A stretch of DNA of 14,123 bases from NCBI GenBank assembly GCA_945643825.1, contig CALZEZ010000012.1, positions 1-14,123 on the forward strand, written 5' to 3'. The translations under genes were made by a program, and so were the position numbers. The notes under the pieces are model-generated. The model was not told the DNA's origin. It was given only the letters and a program-made list of their open reading frames with translations, and did no database searches. The DNA is from an uncultured Lachnospiraceae bacterium. Its GTDB lineage: Bacteria; Bacillota; Clostridia; Lachnospirales; Lachnospiraceae. Of the stretch, positions 1-7,854 are shown in pieces (the first letter of the stretch is position 1; each line of letters begins with the position of its first letter).

Positions 1-2112
1 ATTCATCTGCTTCCGGAGTCCCCCAGACGCGGGGATTATCCGCTGTTCAAGCAGTATACAGCGCTTGTGAATGATGAGACCTCTATTAAAACACTGAGAG
101 GACTGCTTGATTTTAATTTCCCTAAGAAAGGCATTCCGATTGATGAGGTGGAAAGTGTAGACAGCATTGTTACCAGATTCAAGACGGGAGCAATGTCCTA
201 TGGCTCAATATCCAAGGAAGCGCATGAGACACTGGCAATTGCAATGAACCATCTACATGGTAAGTCCAATACCGGTGAAGGTGGCGAGGATATTGAGCGC
301 CTGACGATAGGACCGGACGGACTTGATAAATGCTCTGCGATCAAACAGGTTGCTTCCGGCAGATTTGGCGTTACCAGCAGGTATCTGGTCAGTGCCAAAG
401 AAATACAGATTAAGATGGCACAGGGAGCAAAGCCGGGTGAAGGTGGTCATCTGCCCAGTGGAAAGGTTTATCCGTGGGTAGCAAAGACCAGACATTCCAC
501 ACCTGGTGTGGGGTTGATTTCTCCCCCGCCTCATCATGATATTTATTCGATTGAGGATCTCGCCCAGTTGATTTATGATCTGAAAAATGCAAATAACAAA
601 GCTGACATCTCTGTCAAACTGGTATCAGAGGCTGGTGTCGGAACCGTTGCAGCCGGAGTAGCTAAAGCGGGTGCGCAGGTGATTCTTGTATCAGGCTACG
701 ATGGAGGAACAGGTGCTGCTCCGCGAAGCTCCATTCATAATGCAGGACTTCCGTGGGAGCTTGGACTTGCCGAGACACATCAGACGCTGATTCAGAACGG
801 ACTTCGCGGTAAGGTGCGTATTGAGACGGATGGTAAGCTGATGAGTGGACGTGATGTCGCAATCGCAGCAATTCTTGGAGCAGAGGAGTATGGCTTTGCA
901 ACGGCTCCTCTTGTAACCATGGGCTGTGTGATGATGCGTGTCTGCAATCTGGATACCTGTCCGGTTGGCGTTGCGACACAGAATCCCGAGCTTCGGAAGA
1001 GATTCCGTGGCAAACCGGAGTATGTAGAGAACTTTATGAGATTCATAGCACAGGAGCTGCGTGAGTATATGGCAGCCCTTGGAGTCCGCTCTGTCAATGA
1101 ACTGGTTGGGCATACAGAGCTGTTGAAGGTTCGTGAGAATTTAAGTGAGAAGCAGCAGGAGCTGGATCTTCATCTGATTCTTGATAATCCATACGTTGGT
1201 ACCAAGCAGAGATTCACCTTTGATCCGAAGCAGGTTTATGATTTTGAACTGGAGAAGACGCTGGATGAGAGAGTGCTGCTAAAGCGGCTGGATAAGGCAT
1301 TGCAGACCGGTCAGAAGAGAAGCATTGAAGTGGATGTCAGCAACGTAGATCGTGCCTTTGGTACCATTCTTGGCTCAGAGATTACAAGACGTCTCGGAGA
1401 TGATGTGGAGGAAGATTCATATCATGTGTTATGTAATGGAGCCGGAGGACAGAGCTTTGGTGCCTTTATTCCGAAGGGACTCACGCTGGAGCTTATCGGT
1501 GACAGCAATGATTACTTTGGTAAGGGACTGTCGGGTGGTAAGCTGATTGTGTATCCTCCGAAGGGAAGCCGGTTTAAGCAGGATGAGAATATCATCATCG
1601 GAAACGTGGCACTCTATGGTGCGACTAGTGGTAAGGCTTTTATCAATGGTGTGGCAGGTGAGCGCTTCTGCGTACGAAACTCCGGTGCGATTGCTGTTGT
1701 GGAGGGCGTTGGCGATCACGGCTGTGAATACATGACCGGCGGACGTGTGGTAGTGCTTGGTGAGACCGGCAAGAACTTTGCGGCAGGTATGAGTGGTGGT
1801 ATAGCGTATGTACTTGATGAACATAACGAGCTTTACACAAGGTTAAATAAGGAAATGGTTTCCTCCTATGAGGTCAATTCCAAATATGATGTTCTTGAGC
1901 TCAAGGAGATGATTAAGGAGCATGTGGCTTCGACCGGTTCAGTCAAGGGAAAGGAAATACTGGATAATTTTGGAGACTATTTGCCGAAGTTTAAGAAGAT
2001 CATCCCTCATGACTATGAACGTATGCTTAAGCTGATCGTTCAGATGGAAGAGAAGGGTCTTAGTGCTGAGCAGGCTCAGATTGAGGCGTTCTATGCAAAT
2101 AAAAACGAGTAG
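1..2112 (+). CDS. gltB: Glutamate synthase (NADPH) large subunit, 3' part
   Basis: C-terminal 703 residues of the GOGAT alpha subunit, which transfers glutamine-derived ammonia to 2-oxoglutarate in the cytoplasm to give two glutamates. The frame is open to base 1, so the gene starts outside the window; the GTG at 67 is an internal codon. Visible in order (local numbering): the FMN/2-oxoglutarate synthase domain from about residue 55, with GAMSYGSIS, the GEGGED loop, PGEGGHLPSGKV and SGYDGGTGAAP; the 3Fe-4S cysteines C309, C315 and C320 with the family spacing C-x5-C-x4-C; then from about residue 440 the GXGXG beta-helix domain with repeated glycine motifs. The N-terminal glutaminase domain must lie upstream; the full protein is usually about 1500 residues. 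gltD follows after 30 bases, so the two subunits form one operon. No frameshift or missing key residue was seen. Confidence 0.96.
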   Translation: MHLLPESPRRGDYPLFKQYTALVNDETSIKTLRGLLDFNFPKKGIPIDEVESVDSIVTRFKTGAMSYGSISKEAHETLAIAMNHLHGKSNTGEGGEDIERLTIGPDGLDKCSAIKQVASGRFGVTSRYLVSAKEIQIKMAQGAKPGEGGHLPSGKVYPWVAKTRHSTPGVGLISPPPHHDIYSIEDLAQLIYDLKNANNKADISVKLVSEAGVGTVAAGVAKAGAQVILVSGYDGGTGAAPRSSIHNAGLPWELGLAETHQTLIQNGLRGKVRIETDGKLMSGRDVAIAAILGAEEYGFATAPLVTMGCVMMRVCNLDTCPVGVATQNPELRKRFRGKPEYVENFMRFIAQELREYMAALGVRSVNELVGHTELLKVRENLSEKQQELDLHLILDNPYVGTKQRFTFDPKQVYDFELEKTLDERVLLKRLDKALQTGQKRSIEVDVSNVDRAFGTILGSEITRRLGDDVEEDSYHVLCNGAGGQSFGAFIPKGLTLELIGDSNDYFGKGLSGGKLIVYPPKGSRFKQDENIIIGNVALYGATSGKAFINGVAGERFCVRNSGAIAVVEGVGDHGCEYMTGGRVVVLGETGKNFAAGMSGGIAYVLDEHNELYTRLNKEMVSSYEVNSKYDVLELKEMIKEHVASTGSVKGKEILDNFGDYLPKFKKIIPHDYERMLKLIVQMEEKGLSAEQAQIEAFYANKNE

Positions 2113-2142
2113 AACCAACATACGGGAAAGGAATGGTGAACC

Positions 2143-3636
2143 ATGGGAAAGCCAAGTGGATTTTTAGAATATGAGAGAGAGGATTTAGGAGTGATTCCGC
2201 CTCTTGAGAGAATTAAGAATTTTGATGAATTCCATGAACCACTGCCGATAGAACGTCAGAAGCTCCAGGGAGCAAGATGTATGGACTGCGGAGTTCCGTT
2301 CTGTCAGGCAGGGATGAACATCTGCGGGATGACCAGCGGCTGTCCGCTTCATAACCTGATTCCGGAGTGGAACGATCTGGTCTATACAGGAAACATGCGG
2401 GAGGCGTACAACCGTCTCCATAAGACGAACAACTTTCCGGAGTTTACGTCCAGAGTATGTCCGGCTCTGTGCGAGAATGCCTGTACATGTGGCTTAAACG
2501 ATGCTCCTGTTGCAACAAAGGCCAATGAATACGCCATTATTGAGAATGCCTACAAGGAAGGATATGCACAGGCAAAGCCACCAAAGGTTCGCACCGGAAA
2601 AACGGTTGCCGTTGTGGGCAGCGGTCCATCCGGACTGGCAGTTGCGGATCAGCTTAACAGGCGCGGACATAAGGTAACGGTTTTTGAGCGTTCGGATCGT
2701 GTAGGCGGATTGCTAATGTATGGAATTCCCAATATGAAGCTGGATAAGGCAGTCATTGATCGTAAAATAGATGTTATGAAGCAGGAGGGAATCGAGTTTG
2801 TAACCGGAGCGGATATCGGTAAAACCGTCAAGGCGGAGAAGCTGCTAAAGGAGTTTGATCGTGTTGTGCTTGCGTGTGGATCCTCCAACCCGAGAGATAT
2901 CAAAGTTCCCGGACGCGATGCAGCGGGCATCTATTTTGCGGTGGATTTCTTAAAGGCCAATACCAAGAGTCTGTTGGACAGTGGGTTTGCTGATAAAGCC
3001 TATGTGGATACGAAGAATAAGCATGTGGTGATCATCGGTGGAGGAGACACCGGAAATGATTGTGTGGGAACGGCAATCCGTCATGGGGCAGCATCCGTAA
3101 CACAGATTGAGATGATGCCCAAGGCACCTGACAGCCGCGCGGCGGATAATCCTTGGCCACAATGGCCAAAGATCTGCAAGACAGATTATGGACAGGAGGA
3201 AGCGATTGCCGTATTTGGAAAGGATCCGAGAGTTTATGAGTCGACGGTAAAGGAATGCGTAAAGGATAAGAACGGAAACCTTAAGGCGGTTAAGATTGTG
3301 AAGCTAAATTGGAGCAAGGATCCCGAAAGTGGCAGGATGAAGATGGAGGAGATTGCCGGAAGTGAGAAAGAGCTTCCTTGCCAGATTCTGATTATTGCAG
3401 CAGGCTTTCTGGGAAGTGAGAAGTATGTGACGGATGCTTTCCGCGTATCGGTCGATGAGAGAACCAATGTGAAGACCGCAGCTGACTCCTATCGGACGGA
3501 TGTGGAGCGCGTTTACACAGCGGGGGATATGCATACCGGGCAGTCTCTGGTGGTCAAGGCCATCAGACAGGGACGCGAATGTGCAAGAGAGGTGGATGAG
3601 AGCCTGATGGGTTACTCCAATCTCGTAGTTCAATAA
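2143..3636 (+). CDS. gltD: Glutamate synthase (NADPH) small subunit
   Basis: Beta subunit of glutamate synthase: it oxidises NADPH on FAD and passes electrons through Fe-S clusters to the FMN of GltB. At 497 residues it has the normal family length. An N-terminal Fe-S region carries C46, C49, C54, C61 and C67, and a second group C106, C110, C114 and C116. The FAD Rossmann motif VVGSGPSG is at 157-164, the NADPH-binding GGGDTG at 299-304, and the C-terminal FAD-closing AGDMHTGQS near 460-468. The ATG at 2143 is preceded by AAAGGA at 2127-2132 with a 10-base gap. It sits 30 bases after gltB and no promoter is evident between them, so co-transcription is likely. The same fold is shared by other FAD/NADPH electron-donor subunits such as NfnB-type proteins and the DPD N-terminal part, but adjacency to gltB settles the assignment. 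Confidence 0.96.
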   Translation: MGKPSGFLEYEREDLGVIPPLERIKNFDEFHEPLPIERQKLQGARCMDCGVPFCQAGMNICGMTSGCPLHNLIPEWNDLVYTGNMREAYNRLHKTNNFPEFTSRVCPALCENACTCGLNDAPVATKANEYAIIENAYKEGYAQAKPPKVRTGKTVAVVGSGPSGLAVADQLNRRGHKVTVFERSDRVGGLLMYGIPNMKLDKAVIDRKIDVMKQEGIEFVTGADIGKTVKAEKLLKEFDRVVLACGSSNPRDIKVPGRDAAGIYFAVDFLKANTKSLLDSGFADKAYVDTKNKHVVIIGGGDTGNDCVGTAIRHGAASVTQIEMMPKAPDSRAADNPWPQWPKICKTDYGQEEAIAVFGKDPRVYESTVKECVKDKNGNLKAVKIVKLNWSKDPESGRMKMEEIAGSEKELPCQILIIAAGFLGSEKYVTDAFRVSVDERTNVKTAADSYRTDVERVYTAGDMHTGQSLVVKAIRQGRECAREVDESLMGYSNLVVQ

Positions 3637-3654
3637 CAGAAAACGGACGAAACG

Positions 3655-3682
3655 AAGGGCACGCTGCTAATAGCGTGCCCTT
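3655..3682. terminator. Bidirectional hairpin between gltD and the convergent unknown gene
   Basis: A perfect 11-bp inverted repeat (arms 3655-3665 and 3672-3682, AAGGGCACGCT / AGCGTGCCCTT) with a 6-base loop. On the plus strand it is followed by a weak T-rich tract (TTATATTTAC) and begins 18 bases after the gltD stop. Read leftward, it overlaps the last codons and stop of the opposing gene, with only a poor T tract beyond. It probably ends the gltBD transcript and may also stop the opposing one. The hairpin sequence nearly repeats the terminator at 7753-7785. Confidence 0.78.
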
Positions 3683-4716
3683 ATATTTACAAGCTGATTC
3701 TGATCGATCTGAAAGCTCCATACACTGTGCCCGGGTACTCTGTGCTCGGTCAGATAATAGGTATCCTCCAATCTGGTGATGGAATAGGGAGTTCCTCCGC
3801 CGATGAAGGACTCATAAACGTCGGTATATTCTCCTTTTTCGAGATCCTCCAGTCTCTTGCAGCGTATAATCGTGGCATAGGACTGGTCACCGGTACTGTC
3901 TGTAGATATCGTAATCAGATATCCGCCTGAAATCGGCATAAGCTGTATCATTCCTGCCATGGTGTCCGGAACTGGATAACGCTTTTTAATACGCAAAGTA
4001 GTTAAATCTGCTTTTAATATTTCTGATTTTCCGGATACAAAATAGATATCATTTCCGATAATGGTGAAGGAACGGACATATACACCGTCAAGCTCCTCGA
4101 TTTTACGCACATCGGTCAAATACATTCTGGAATCATAACGGGTGTGCTGAAAACAGAACAACTCGCCGCTTAAAGAACTCCAGGCATAGAAGGTGGCAGT
4201 TTTCTCATCATATTGGATATAGTGGGGACGGTTGCCGATATCGTTGAAGACCTGCGTCTGGATGAAGCAGCCGTCCTTTTTCTCAAAGATGAGAATGCGG
4301 TTATTCTCGGTGTCATCCACCAGATAAACGATGCCATCCGAGGCGATCGTGTGCCCCATATGCATATCATTGGTGAGAACCTTCCACTGCGTCAGAGGAT
4401 CGTCAAAGTTTTCATGATAGAGAACCTGATCGTGGTAACAGTCGACGAGGAAGTAATAACCGTCCTCGTAATTAACATAGGTTGGGACACAGAGAGAATC
4501 ATACGGATTGCGCATGGGAGTATCCGGCGTTACATCCGCAAGGTTTTCAACTAACAGGGTTGAGGCCGTCACATAGGAGACAATCTCCTTCGGTGGTCCC
4601 TGATGCTCCAGATAGAAGAAACGGCAGATGAACAGAAGAAACAGCAAAAGCGCGATGCCAAGCAGAGTGATCTGTTCCCGTTTCCGGTTTGGAGTTATAG
4701 AAGCTGAATGCCGCAT
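3667..4716 (-). CDS. Membrane-anchored, probably beta-propeller protein of unknown function
   Basis: A 349-residue protein that I do not recognise as a named family. A basic N-terminus (KRKRE-like, residues 11-14) precedes one hydrophobic segment at about 16-36, with no signal-peptidase site evident, so it looks anchored in the membrane with the rest outside the cell. The body has about six blade-like beta repeats, each with a YxxVD/YFV-type strand followed by a hydrophobic strand (for example GYYFLVD at 86-92, GIVYLVDDTENNRILIFE at 128-145, NDIYFVSGKSEILKAD at 222-237, and DTYYLTEHRVPGHSVWSF near 318-335). The second resembles an NHL/SMP-30-type blade. The ATG at 4716 lies inside asnA (22-base overlap), with a GGGAG/GAAAG stretch upstream, so it is probably translated by coupling with asnA. 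The last codons form half of the gltD terminator. Function unknown; a sensor or cell-surface binding role is only a guess. Confidence 0.85.
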   Translation of the reverse strand: MRHSASITPNRKREQITLLGIALLLFLLFICRFFYLEHQGPPKEIVSYVTASTLLVENLADVTPDTPMRNPYDSLCVPTYVNYEDGYYFLVDCYHDQVLYHENFDDPLTQWKVLTNDMHMGHTIASDGIVYLVDDTENNRILIFEKKDGCFIQTQVFNDIGNRPHYIQYDEKTATFYAWSSLSGELFCFQHTRYDSRMYLTDVRKIEELDGVYVRSFTIIGNDIYFVSGKSEILKADLTTLRIKKRYPVPDTMAGMIQLMPISGGYLITISTDSTGDQSYATIIRCKRLEDLEKGEYTDVYESFIGGGTPYSITRLEDTYYLTEHRVPGHSVWSFQIDQNQLVNIRARY

Positions 4717-5705
4717 TTTTCTGCTTTCTCCCGGATGTCGTCAGGCCACAGGGACACCTGTACCTCACCGATATGTGCTTTTCTAAGTAAAAACATACAG
4801 ATTCTGGACTGTCCGATTCCGCCGCCGATGGTATAGGGAAGCTCATCCATTAAGATGGCCTTCTGGAAGGGAAGCTCGGCGCGTTCCGTGCAGCCGGCCT
4901 TCTCCAACTGACTTCTTAAGGATGCCTCATCAACACGGATTCCCATGGAGGAAAGCTCAAGTGCGATATCAAGAACCGGATAGTATACGATGATATCACC
5001 GTTTAGCGCCCAGTCGTCATAGTCTGGGGCACGCAGATCATGCGGGATGCCGCTTTCCAGCTTATCACCGATCTGCATGATGCAGACAGCACCCTTTGCC
5101 TTGGCAATGTAATACTCTCTCTGCTTGGGGGTATATTCAGGGAACATATCCTCTAACTCCTGTGAGGTGATGAAGAAGATATCATGCGGGAGGATCTCTT
5201 CGATGTAATCGTAGCGGATGGCCATATATTTCTCTGTTTTGACAAGAGTTTTGTAGACATCACGGACTACCTTCTGAAAGCATTCAATCGTACGGTCTTC
5301 CTTTGGAATGATTTTCTCCCAGTCCCACTGATCTACATAGATGGAGTGAATATTGTCGGTTTCCTCGTCACGGCGAATGGCATTCATGTCGGTATAAAGT
5401 CCTTCACCGACCTCAAAGCCGTATTTTTTTAAAGCGTATCTCTTCCATTTGGCAAGAGAATGAACGATTTCAGCCGTAGTGTCATTCTGTTCCTTGATTC
5501 CAAAGGTGACAGGACGCTCTACTCCATTGAGATTATCGTTGAGACCTGACATAGGGTCAACAAAAAGAGGAGCGGATACTCTGTTCAGATGCAGACGTTC
5601 TGACAGAAGCTGCTGAAAACAGTCCTTCACCGCCTTAATTGCAAGCTGTGTATCATGCAGGTTTAAGGCAGAGCTGTAATTTTTTGGTATAGTAATCGAC
5701 GACAT
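4695..5705 (-). CDS. asnA: Aspartate-ammonia ligase (AMP-forming asparagine synthetase)
   Basis: Makes L-asparagine from aspartate, ammonia and ATP, releasing AMP and pyrophosphate, in the cytoplasm. The 336 residues match the family length (about 330-340). It belongs to the class II aminoacyl-tRNA-synthetase fold: visible signatures are FGIKEQNDTTAEIVHSLAKW at 68-87, the motif-2-like RRDE at 111-114, YVDQWDWEK at 123-131, APDYDDWALNGDI at 226-238 and the motif-3-like GGGIGQSR at 294-301. The ATG at 5705 is the first plausible start; the only good ribosome site (AAAGGA, complement of 5723-5728) lies 17 bases upstream, longer than usual. The unknown membrane protein gene overlaps its 3' end by 22 bases, and a candidate promoter lies at 5748-5776. 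Together with the convergent gltBD it makes this an ammonia-assimilation block. Confidence 0.97.
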   Translation of the reverse strand: MSSITIPKNYSSALNLHDTQLAIKAVKDCFQQLLSERLHLNRVSAPLFVDPMSGLNDNLNGVERPVTFGIKEQNDTTAEIVHSLAKWKRYALKKYGFEVGEGLYTDMNAIRRDEETDNIHSIYVDQWDWEKIIPKEDRTIECFQKVVRDVYKTLVKTEKYMAIRYDYIEEILPHDIFFITSQELEDMFPEYTPKQREYYIAKAKGAVCIMQIGDKLESGIPHDLRAPDYDDWALNGDIIVYYPVLDIALELSSMGIRVDEASLRSQLEKAGCTERAELPFQKAILMDELPYTIGGGIGQSRICMFLLRKAHIGEVQVSLWPDDIREKAEKCGIQLL

Positions 5706-5747
5706 AATAAAGTTATACCGATTCCTTTCTGGTTAGTCTTCTTTCTT

Positions 5748-5776
5748 ATTTAAAACCTTTTTCATAGGGATTGCAA
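5748..5776 (-). promoter_or_regulatory. Candidate asnA promoter
   Basis: Read leftward, TTGCAA (5771-5776) as -35 is separated by exactly 17 bases from TTAAAT (5748-5753) as -10. Each hexamer matches the sigma-A consensus at 4 of 6 positions. It would give a 5' leader of roughly 35 bases before the asnA start. No operator palindrome was recognised. The intergenic stretch 5706-5874 is AT-rich, so chance matches are possible. Confidence 0.4.
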
Positions 5777-5821
5777 GAAAAATAATGTGTAAAAAGCTAG
5801 TAAAAAGGATGTAAAATGATA

Positions 5822-5827
5822 TATAAT
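5822..5827 (+). promoter_or_regulatory. Candidate -10 box for the Na/Pi transporter gene
   Basis: A perfect TATAAT 48 bases before the GTG start. No convincing -35 hexamer is present at 16-18 bases upstream (AGTAAA at 5799-5804), so this is a -10-only call in an AT-rich region. It is divergent from the candidate asnA promoter. Confidence 0.4.
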
Positions 5828-5874
5828 GAAAAAGTGAGAAAAAATGGATAGAAAATACGTGAGAGGATAGAAAC

Positions 5875-7746
5875 GTGGGAATAAGTTCAATTCTGGCACT
5901 GCTTAGCGGTGTGGCTCTGTTTTTGTTTGGAATGTCATTAATGGGAGATGGCTTGAAGAAAGCTGCCGGCGAGAAGCTGGAGCTGATTTTGTACAAGCTG
6001 ACAAGTACTCCGATCAAGGGAGTTTTGCTTGGCACAGCGGTTACGGCCATTATCCAGTCTTCCTCGGCGACGACAGTTATGGTTGTCGGATTTGTAAACT
6101 CCGGTATGATGAAGGTTGCCCAGGCAATCGGTATCATTATGGGAGCCAACATCGGTACAAGTATCACAGGCTGGATTCTCTGTCTGTCCTATATTGAGGG
6201 CTCGGGCGGAATTGCACAGCTTCTGTCTACGGCAACGATTGCTGCGGTGGTTTCGATTATTGGTATTTTATTTCGTATGCTGGCACGTAAATCATCGCAG
6301 AGAAATGTCGGCGATATCATGCTTGGCTTTGCAATTCTGATGATTGGTATGCAGACGATGAGTGGTGCAGTGTCGCCGCTTAAGTCTAACGAGCATTTTG
6401 TCAATATGCTCACCATGTTTACGAATCCTTTTATGGGTATTCTTGTTGGTATTCTCTTTACAGCAATTCTACAGAGTGCTTCCGCTTCTATCGGTATTTT
6501 ACAGGCACTTTCCATGACCGGTGCAATCAGCTTTGCGGCGGCCTTCCCTGTTACAATGGGTATTGGTGTGGGCGCAGCATGTCCCGTATTACTCTCTTCC
6601 ATCGGAACAAATAAAAATGGTAAGCGCACGGCGCTGATCTATCTGATGAATGACCTGTTTGGTATGATCGTGTGGTCGGTTGCCTTTTATAGTATAAATG
6701 CGGTAGTGCATTTTGATTTTCTGGATGCAGTTATGAGCCCGGTTTCCATTGCGATTCTCAATACTGTCTTTCGTACCGCAACAGTGATCGTGCTGTTTCC
6801 GTTTATTCGGCTGATTGAGAAGCTGGTATTCCATCTGGTTAAGGATACAGACGAGGATAAGGAAGAGCAGGCTGATTTTGATCTGTTAGAGGAACGCTTC
6901 TTAAAGTATCCGGCACTGGCGATTAACCAGAGCCATGCGGCTATGAATGGAATGGCCGTCAATGCGCAGAAGAATATTCTCCGCGCGATGGGACTGATGA
7001 ATGATTACACCGAGGAAATGTATTATAAGGTGGATGAGAAGGAGAATCTGATTGATAAGTATGAGGACAAGCTCGGTACCTATCTGATGCAGATTACTTC
7101 AAGTGCGTTAACAGAAAATCAGTCAAGACAGGTGTCTGTTTTACTCCATACGATCAGTGATTTTGAACGACTTGGTGATCATGCGGTGAATTTGTCCAAA
7201 TCAGCCAATGAGCTTTATGAGAAAAAGATCTCATTCTCTGAGGATGCGCGTTACGAGCTTGAGGTGCTCGGTACTGCAGTGAAGGAAATCGTTGAGCTGA
7301 CAGTCAGTGGCTTCTGTAAGGATAATCTGGACACTGCGGTCAGAGTCGAGCCGTTACGTGAATTGATCGGCATTCTCTGCAATGAGATGAAGTCGCGTCA
7401 CATCGCCAGACTTCGTGCCGGAAAATGCGAAATGAAGCAGGGCTTTGCATTTAACAATATACTGACAGATTACGAGAGAATTGCGGCACACTGCTCCAAT
7501 GTTGCGGTTGCGATGATTGAGACGACAGCCGCTGATTTTGATACGCATAAATATCTCAAGAATATCCGCAATGTCAACAATGAACAGTATACCGGTTTGT
7601 TTGAGGCTTATGAGGAGCGTTTTGATATAGACGGACTGAAGAAATATATGAAAAAGAATAAGGACAAGGATAAAGAAAAGGATAAAGAAAAAGAAAAGAC
7701 CAAGGAGAAGACCAAGGACAGCACCAAAGGCAAAAAGAAGAAATAA
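5875..7746 (+). CDS. Na+/phosphate cotransporter family protein with PhoU-like C-terminal domain
   Basis: A 623-residue inner-membrane protein of the bacterial NptA/YjbB-type Na/Pi cotransporter family, predicted to move phosphate with sodium. The membrane half (about 1-325) holds the inverted repeat of the family: the first half with AIIQSSSATTVMVVGFVNSG at 59-78 and the second with AILQSASASIGILQALSMTG at 197-216, the QSS-type motifs that form the substrate path. Multiple hydrophobic segments flank them. Residues about 350-565 are helical and PhoU-like (for example HTISDFERLGDHAVNL, and TDYERIAAHCSNVA), suggesting phosphate-dependent control or stabilisation. Residues 593-623 form an extreme Lys-rich tail, 17 of 31 being lysine. 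Start GTG at 5875 has AGAGGA at 5862-5867 with a 7-base gap. It appears to be a single-gene unit, with its own terminator downstream. Substrate is inferred from family; some relatives act in phosphate export rather than import. Confidence 0.93.
   Translation: MGISSILALLSGVALFLFGMSLMGDGLKKAAGEKLELILYKLTSTPIKGVLLGTAVTAIIQSSSATTVMVVGFVNSGMMKVAQAIGIIMGANIGTSITGWILCLSYIEGSGGIAQLLSTATIAAVVSIIGILFRMLARKSSQRNVGDIMLGFAILMIGMQTMSGAVSPLKSNEHFVNMLTMFTNPFMGILVGILFTAILQSASASIGILQALSMTGAISFAAAFPVTMGIGVGAACPVLLSSIGTNKNGKRTALIYLMNDLFGMIVWSVAFYSINAVVHFDFLDAVMSPVSIAILNTVFRTATVIVLFPFIRLIEKLVFHLVKDTDEDKEEQADFDLLEERFLKYPALAINQSHAAMNGMAVNAQKNILRAMGLMNDYTEEMYYKVDEKENLIDKYEDKLGTYLMQITSSALTENQSRQVSVLLHTISDFERLGDHAVNLSKSANELYEKKISFSEDARYELEVLGTAVKEIVELTVSGFCKDNLDTAVRVEPLRELIGILCNEMKSRHIARLRAGKCEMKQGFAFNNILTDYERIAAHCSNVAVAMIETTAADFDTHKYLKNIRNVNNEQYTGLFEAYEERFDIDGLKKYMKKNKDKDKEKDKEKEKTKEKTKDSTKGKKKK
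7651..7743 (+). repeat. Low-complexity Lys/Glu/Asp-coding tract
   Basis: Almost purine-only (AAG/AAA with GAA/GAC/GAT) tract encoding the charged tail of the Na/Pi protein, built of imperfect KDKEK- and KTKEK-like units. Such tracts can vary in length by replication slippage. On the opposite strand it gives long spurious Phe/Leu/Ser-rich reading frames. Confidence 0.7.
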
Positions 7747-7752
7747 TCCACT

Positions 7753-7785
7753 AAGGGCACGCAATCAACAGCGTGCTCTTTTTTT
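7753..7785 (+). terminator. Rho-independent terminator after the Na/Pi transporter
   Basis: Stem of 10 pairs including one G-T pair (arms 7753-7762 and 7771-7780, AAGGGCACGC / GCGTGCTCTT), an 8-base loop, and a run of seven T at 7779-7785. It starts 6 bases after the stop codon and separates the transporter from the SOS-boxed operon. The 5' arm is the same as that of the hairpin at 3655. Confidence 0.92.
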
Positions 7786-7816
7786 GTTAATTTGTACTTA
7801 ATTTGTGATAAAAGAC

Positions 7817-7845
7817 TTGCGTTATCTCTCGAACAGGTGTACGAT
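7817..7845 (+). promoter_or_regulatory. Candidate promoter of the radical SAM operon, overlapping LexA box 1
   Basis: TTGCGT (7817-7822) and TACGAT (7840-7845) are 17 bases apart. The matches to sigma-A consensus are only 3 and 4 of 6, so the exact hexamers are uncertain. If right, LexA box 1 lies in the spacer and covers part of the -10, and box 2 lies just past the start point, so bound LexA would block initiation. Confidence 0.35.
7830..7843 (+). promoter_or_regulatory. LexA (SOS) box 1, 13 of 14 consensus
   Basis: CGAACAGGTGTACG matches the Bacillus/Clostridium LexA (DinR) consensus CGAACRNRYGTTYG at all positions except the third base of GTT. It lies 25 bases (start to start) upstream of a perfect second box, consistent with two LexA dimers on about the same face of the helix separated by roughly 2.4 turns. 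Confidence 0.72.
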
Positions 7846-7854
7846 ACAACATAT

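Noticed and set aside
67..69. GTG as a gene start for glutamate synthase
   Set aside because: The frame is open back to base 1 with family-like residues (YPLFKQYTALVNDE) before it; the real start is outside the window.
691..1113. 140-codon open frame on the minus strand inside gltB
   Set aside because: Lies within a clearly coding conserved region, no ribosome site or recognisable protein; a shadow frame. The same applies to other antisense frames such as 11212-11685 and 6189-6629.
5706..5874. Riboswitch or T-box between asnA and the transporter gene
   Set aside because: No conserved stem set, no T-box TGGNACCGCG-like motif and no terminator/antiterminator pair; only AT-rich promoter-like DNA.
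7354..7764. Minus-strand frame with a long Phe/Leu-rich hydrophobic stretch
   Set aside because: It is the reverse complement of the lysine-rich tail, so the apparent membrane segment is an artefact.
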